Assembly (NCBI RefSeq): GCF_028453695.1
Contig: NC_135781.1
Coordinates: 31,371,640-31,435,639 of the forward strand
Direction: 5' to 3'
Source: Augochlora pura
Lineage: Eukaryota > Arthropoda > Insecta > Hymenoptera > Halictidae
Length of the DNA: 64,000 bases
Every line of letters begins with the position of its first letter. Position 1 is the first letter of the stretch. A model generated the notes under the pieces. The model made no database searches, was not told where the DNA came from, and worked only from the letters and a program-made list of their open reading frames with translations. This document shows positions 60,714-64,000 of this stretch, piece after piece. Made by a program: the position numbers and the translations under genes.

Positions 60714-60758
60714 CCCTCTCTTCTCTCTCTCTCTCTCTCTCTCTCTCCCTCTCTCTCG
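60714..60758. repeat. (CT)n microsatellite
   Basis: About 20 CT units with one CCCT interruption. Confidence 0.97.
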
Positions 60759-61188
60759 CAGAGCGCAAATATTTCCGGGGCTGTCCTTCTCCTTTTGTTT
60801 TTTTCCAGGCCATATTTCCTGATTAACCTGCGCGCTGTCTGTCGGTAAATGAAATGCGAAATTAATGAATTCCCCTCGAGATGAAGTATTTTTCTTCGTT
60901 GCGCGTGCAACGACGGATCAAAAGCGCGAACGCGCGCGCCGGTAATAATTATTGTGCCATATCCGATGCGAGCATCGTGTGCACCGCTCGCGCTCTCTCT
61001 CTCGCCTCCCGTTGTCCTTTGTTTACGTATCCGACTGCGATTGTGATAAAGAATGGTGGGACGCGCGAGAGGTATAACAAATAGACTACGGAATTTACGA
61101 GCTCGTAACAAAAATTGGTAGGATGTATTTTCAGGATCTCGGCGAAGAAGCTAAGGTAATTGAACATCGTCCATCTTGTTTAGGGTAA

Positions 61189-61379
61189 TTAACCCTTTGA
61201 AATTGAGTGGTTACCGTGAGGCACCACAGGAAGAAATTGCAAGAATTTTGAAAAGCCTGATAAATAACAAGTTCAAAAAGGGAGAAGAAATAAGAAATTA
61301 AATTGTTGTTTACTAAAAATTATTAAGAAAACTATCCTTCCAACAACGATACATCGTTGTTCGGTACTAAGAGGGTTAA
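61189..61379 (-). mobile_element. TTAA-flanked MITE, complete copy (191 bp)
   Basis: TTAA-CCCTTTGAAATTGAGTG on the left with GTGAGGCACCAC inside it; GAGGG-TTAA on the right. Same orientation as 34707 and 41335. Confidence 0.75.
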
Positions 61380-61545
61380 ACATTAATAACAAGGAATTAC
61401 AATTTTATTCAAATCTCAAAGAACGGAATAACATCCATACTTAATAATTTATTGCTAGTAATTTCTATTGCGAGTCGGAGACTCGCCAAAGTACTGTAAA
61501 GGGTTAATGGCGCCGCAGAGTCGCCGCTCGAGTGCAAAGTGTTAA
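61380..61545 (-). mobile_element. Nested TTAA-type element ends
   Basis: Two more terminus-like blocks on the - strand: TTAACCCTTTACAGTACTTT ending at 61507, and TTAACACTTTGCACTCGAGC ending at 61545. The latter continues with GGCGACTCTGCGGCGCC, like the element at 34707. The pieces look like insertions into or beside one another. Confidence 0.55.
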
Positions 61546-62215
61546 CCCTTTTATGCGTCATGATTTTCTTCACAATTATCGCGTCCGTCGACCGATTCTC
61601 TCTGCAAACGCGCGAGCATCGCGGTCTATAGAGATAAGCGTGAAATTCCGGAGCGCAGGAATCCCGGTCGACTATAGTTCACGTGCCGCGGGACAGCTGC
61701 GACACGATGGTAGAACCAACATTCGGAAGATTTCCTTTCTATTTACACCGTCGCGCGGAGGGAGGGGGAGTTGGGGGTGGGGGGTGGGGAAGGACACACG
61801 GCGCGCCGATAGATCGGAAAACGGAAGAAGAACGGGTCTCGTCCGCCGGTACGGACAAGCTCGTGACGGGGGTGGAAGGAAAGGGATGAATTGGAAGGAT
61901 ATTAACCTCGTGGGCCGGCAAGACGAAAAGCCAGTGTGTTTCCTCGGCTGATTGGACGTTTCCCGTGTGCGGGCGGCCGTGTGTGCCGGCGACAACCGGT
62001 GTTTTCATCGCGCCGGAGAGAAACCGGCGGTGTCCGCCCGACGAAGAGAAATGGGAATATCGGGAAAATTGCTTCCCTCGGTGTCCTTGGCTGTCCATCT
62101 GGTGTCTGGTGATCGCTAAGACCGGCCTGGACTCGCGCTGAACGAGATCATCCGGGCAAATCATCTTTCTGTTGTGGAAGCGTGTGGATGAGGTTATTTT
62201 AATTAGAGAAGTATG
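61546..62215. other. GC-rich noncoding stretch with a G-quadruplex motif
   Basis: CpG-rich unique DNA. The G runs at 61764-61789 (G5, G5, G6, G4 with loops of 1-4 bases) fit a stable intramolecular quadruplex on the + strand. Overlapping frames of 107-141 codons show no domain. Confidence 0.6.
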
Positions 62216-62315
62216 GAGTAGAATGGAATAGGACTATACATTAGAATGGAATAGTAGTATAGATTAGAATGGAATAGGACTATAGACTAGAATAAAACAG
62301 AATTTATACTAGAAT
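62216..62315 (+). repeat. 23-bp minisatellite, about four units
   Basis: TAGAATGGAATAGGACTATA starts recur every 23 bp (GAATGG at 62221, 62244 and 62267). Confidence 0.92.
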
Positions 62316-62325
62316 AATGCAGAAC

Positions 62326-62559
62326 TTAACCCTTCGCACTCGAAACAATTTTAACTGTTAATTTAGAATTATTTCTCTGGCTTACAGTACTTCTACTTTA
62401 TATAACAAAGTGCACTCTTATACATATGAAATTTATTCTTATGACAGTTTCACTATTTAACATAGCTCTCAAATATAAACTTTGATGATGAAGTATAAAA
62501 AAATGATCTTGAAACATTATATAACAATTTCAGTGGTGCCTCAGAGTGAAAAGGGTTAA
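62326..62559 (+). mobile_element. TTAA-flanked MITE, complete reference copy (234 bp)
   Basis: TTAA at 62326-62329 and 62556-62559. Inverted termini CCCTTCGCACTCG and CCCTTTTCACTCT, about 12 bp with two or three mismatches. The left arm has ATTTTAACTGTTAATTTAGA; the right arm, inward, has GAGGCACCACTGAAATTGTT. Relatives at 24588, 34707, 38039, 41335 and 61189 match one or both halves. TTAA duplication plus CCCTT ends suggests piggyBac-type mobilisation (inference). Confidence 0.8.
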
Positions 62560-62633
62560 CCTTTCTCGCTGCCTAACTGGTCACGATGAATGGTCATTCC
62601 TCGAGGGCGTATATACGTATAAAGGGTTAAAAA

Positions 62634-62733
62634 NNNNNNNNNNNNNNNNNNNNNNNNNNNNNNNNNNNNNNNNNNNNNNNNNNNNNNNNNNNNNNNNNNN
62701 NNNNNNNNNNNNNNNNNNNNNNNNNNNNNNNNN
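62634..62733. other. Assembly gap, 100 N
   Basis: Exactly 100 N. The sequence before it ends in AAAGGGTTAAAA; the sequence after it starts abruptly inside the inverted duplicate. Confidence 0.99.
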
Positions 62734-64000
62734 TCCATCCGGACTCTATCTATCATCCAAGCACGCCAAAGGGTTTAAAACAATTCTTCCAACTCGCAAC
62801 ATCGCGACGATCGCAAGCAGCCATAACGATCGCGAGCAAGCAGCCATAACGATCCGTCGTCATCGGCATTCGTCGAGGCGGGTCCGCCATTAAATAGCCC
62901 GTGGGTCGATGCAGTACACCGCGGGAAGTCAACACGCAACGAACGCCGTGGGTTGCGATGCGGGCCGCGCCCCCGCAAATTCGATGCCACCGCCGTTTCC
63001 AGCCAGTTTCGCCGGTTGCGAGCCGGCTACCGGCTACAACCGCCCCGCATCCACGACCCTTGTTCCATTTTCAGAAATGGATTCGGATCGCCACGGTCGC
63101 CGGGGCAAAGTACACGGTGGAACCGGGCCGCGATATTCGGGCGAGACGATTCGAAACTTCGCCAACCCGTTCACCGACCGCGCAGCTTTGGTTCACGCAA
63201 ACGAATAAAAGTTTCCGCGCTGCTTGTCAACCGAGGATTTAATTCCTCGCCGATTATTTGTCTCGGCGATTAAATTCCTTGGTCCTCGTTTTCACAAATA
63301 ACAGTATTATAATTATATAAGATTTTCATCCTAGGGTGCTTCTCAATCGTGTAACTTGCGAAATTAAAAATAATTTTAAAAATTTATAATTTTTTATAAA
63401 TTTTATTTTTCCGTTCATAATATTATAAAATTTTCAGAGTCGACGACCCTATCCGAAAGACAAAGAACAACGGCGCGGAAGATAATAGACGCAGTCCACG
63501 CTAGAGAATAAATCAACGGCGGGCGGTTGTCGTTTTGCATTTTTCCAGTTTAGACAATCCGGAATTACTCGGTACACCGAAGAATATCACGGCGGAAACT
63601 CTCGGGATGACGGATGTGATTAATTCATGGAGAGACAGAGTTAGAGAGAGAGAGGGGGGGGAGTGAGGAAGACTTTCGTGTCACTCCTTACATATTAATC
63701 ATAATTTCTACGGGAAGTTTCGCGTTTCTTCGGCGCGCCGTGGGGGAGGAGGGGAGGGGGCGCGATGTAGATACAAAGTCTTAATGAAAGCCTTAATTGC
63801 ATTCGTAACAAAAGACGGGCCGCTTCGTTCCAAGTTTTCTTCGCTTTTCTACCATTAATTACTAATGGAAATATTAATTTGTACTTCGTCATCCAAACGA
63901 CGCGACGCACGCTCCGCGATCGCCGTGTCGCGAAGTTTCGAATGCCGTACTTCCGACGATTTTATTGAGAATCTGGGTCGACGGATCGCTGATGCTTACG
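62734..64000 (-). repeat. Right arm of 1267-bp inverted duplication
   Basis: Reverse-complement copy of 23310-24576, starting at the first base after the gap and continuing to the window edge, so its full length is not visible. One substitution found (62866). Near identity means either a very recent duplication or a second copy of the same locus placed here by the assembler. Confidence 0.95.

Larger units (their letters stand above)
60011..61188. other. Noncoding stretch
   Basis: CpG-rich DNA with two microsatellites listed separately. A strong acceptor-like site on the + strand, CTTTTGTTTTTTTCCAG|GCC, ends at 60808. A weak donor-like GTAAAT follows 36 nt later, but the intervening segment has a stop in one frame and no recognisable coding. 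Confidence 0.45.

Noticed and set aside
1..64000. tRNA, rRNA or CRISPR array
   Set aside because: I saw no paired A-box/B-box with a cloverleaf, no rRNA core sequence, and no regularly spaced repeat-spacer array; all tandem repeats here have contiguous units. A covariance-model search was not possible.

Overview
This 64-kb window is animal nuclear DNA, and I find no protein-coding, rRNA or tRNA gene in it that I can support. It alternates between AT-rich stretches and CpG-dense, GC-rich patches, and it is packed with microsatellites, minisatellites and short non-autonomous transposons. The abundance of CpG, the (CG)n tracts, a short TTAGG run and mariner-like and TTAA-flanked short elements suggest an insect, most plausibly a hymenopteran. 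That assignment is an inference. The open reading frames are all short, overlap on both strands, and mostly sit in tandem repeats or stop-poor GC-rich patches.

The most interesting signals are two positions on the + strand, 9340/9341 and 39233/39234. At each, a good polypyrimidine tract and 3' splice site (…CAG) abuts a 5' splice site (GTAAGAG) with nothing between them. This is the layout of a recursive ('ratchet') splice site. Each is followed by a second 5' splice site, 55 or 60 nt downstream, as expected for an RS-exon. With the lack of exons, this suggests that most or all of the window lies inside one very long intron of a + strand gene. That is a hypothesis from sequence.

Layout. 1-3.1 kb: low-complexity tracts, a degenerate satellite, a 100-N gap and a TATAC-type pentanucleotide array. 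4.8-5.2 kb: a 422-bp foldback MITE, with a relative at 58.8 kb. 9.3 kb: first recursive site. 11.5-15.3 kb: duplicated segments and a 20-bp minisatellite split by a mariner-like fragment. 17.8-21.8 kb: two more pentanucleotide arrays and a 30-bp minisatellite. 23.3-24.6 kb: left arm of a large inverted duplication. 24.6-32.4 kb: tandem arrays with periods 104, 46, about 168, 11 and 28 bp. 34.5-41.5 kb: TTAA-flanked MITEs and the second recursive site. 42.7-52.7 kb: dispersed and tandem repeats and a perfect-terminus foldback element. 58.6-62.6 kb: more MITEs. 62634-62733: second 100-N gap. 62734-64000: inverted copy of 23310-24576.

The inverted pair is 1267 bp long, collinear without net indels, and I found one substitution. 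Because one arm starts at the first base after a gap and reaches the window edge, a scaffolding or haplotype artefact must be excluded before reading it as a real inverted duplication or inversion breakpoint.
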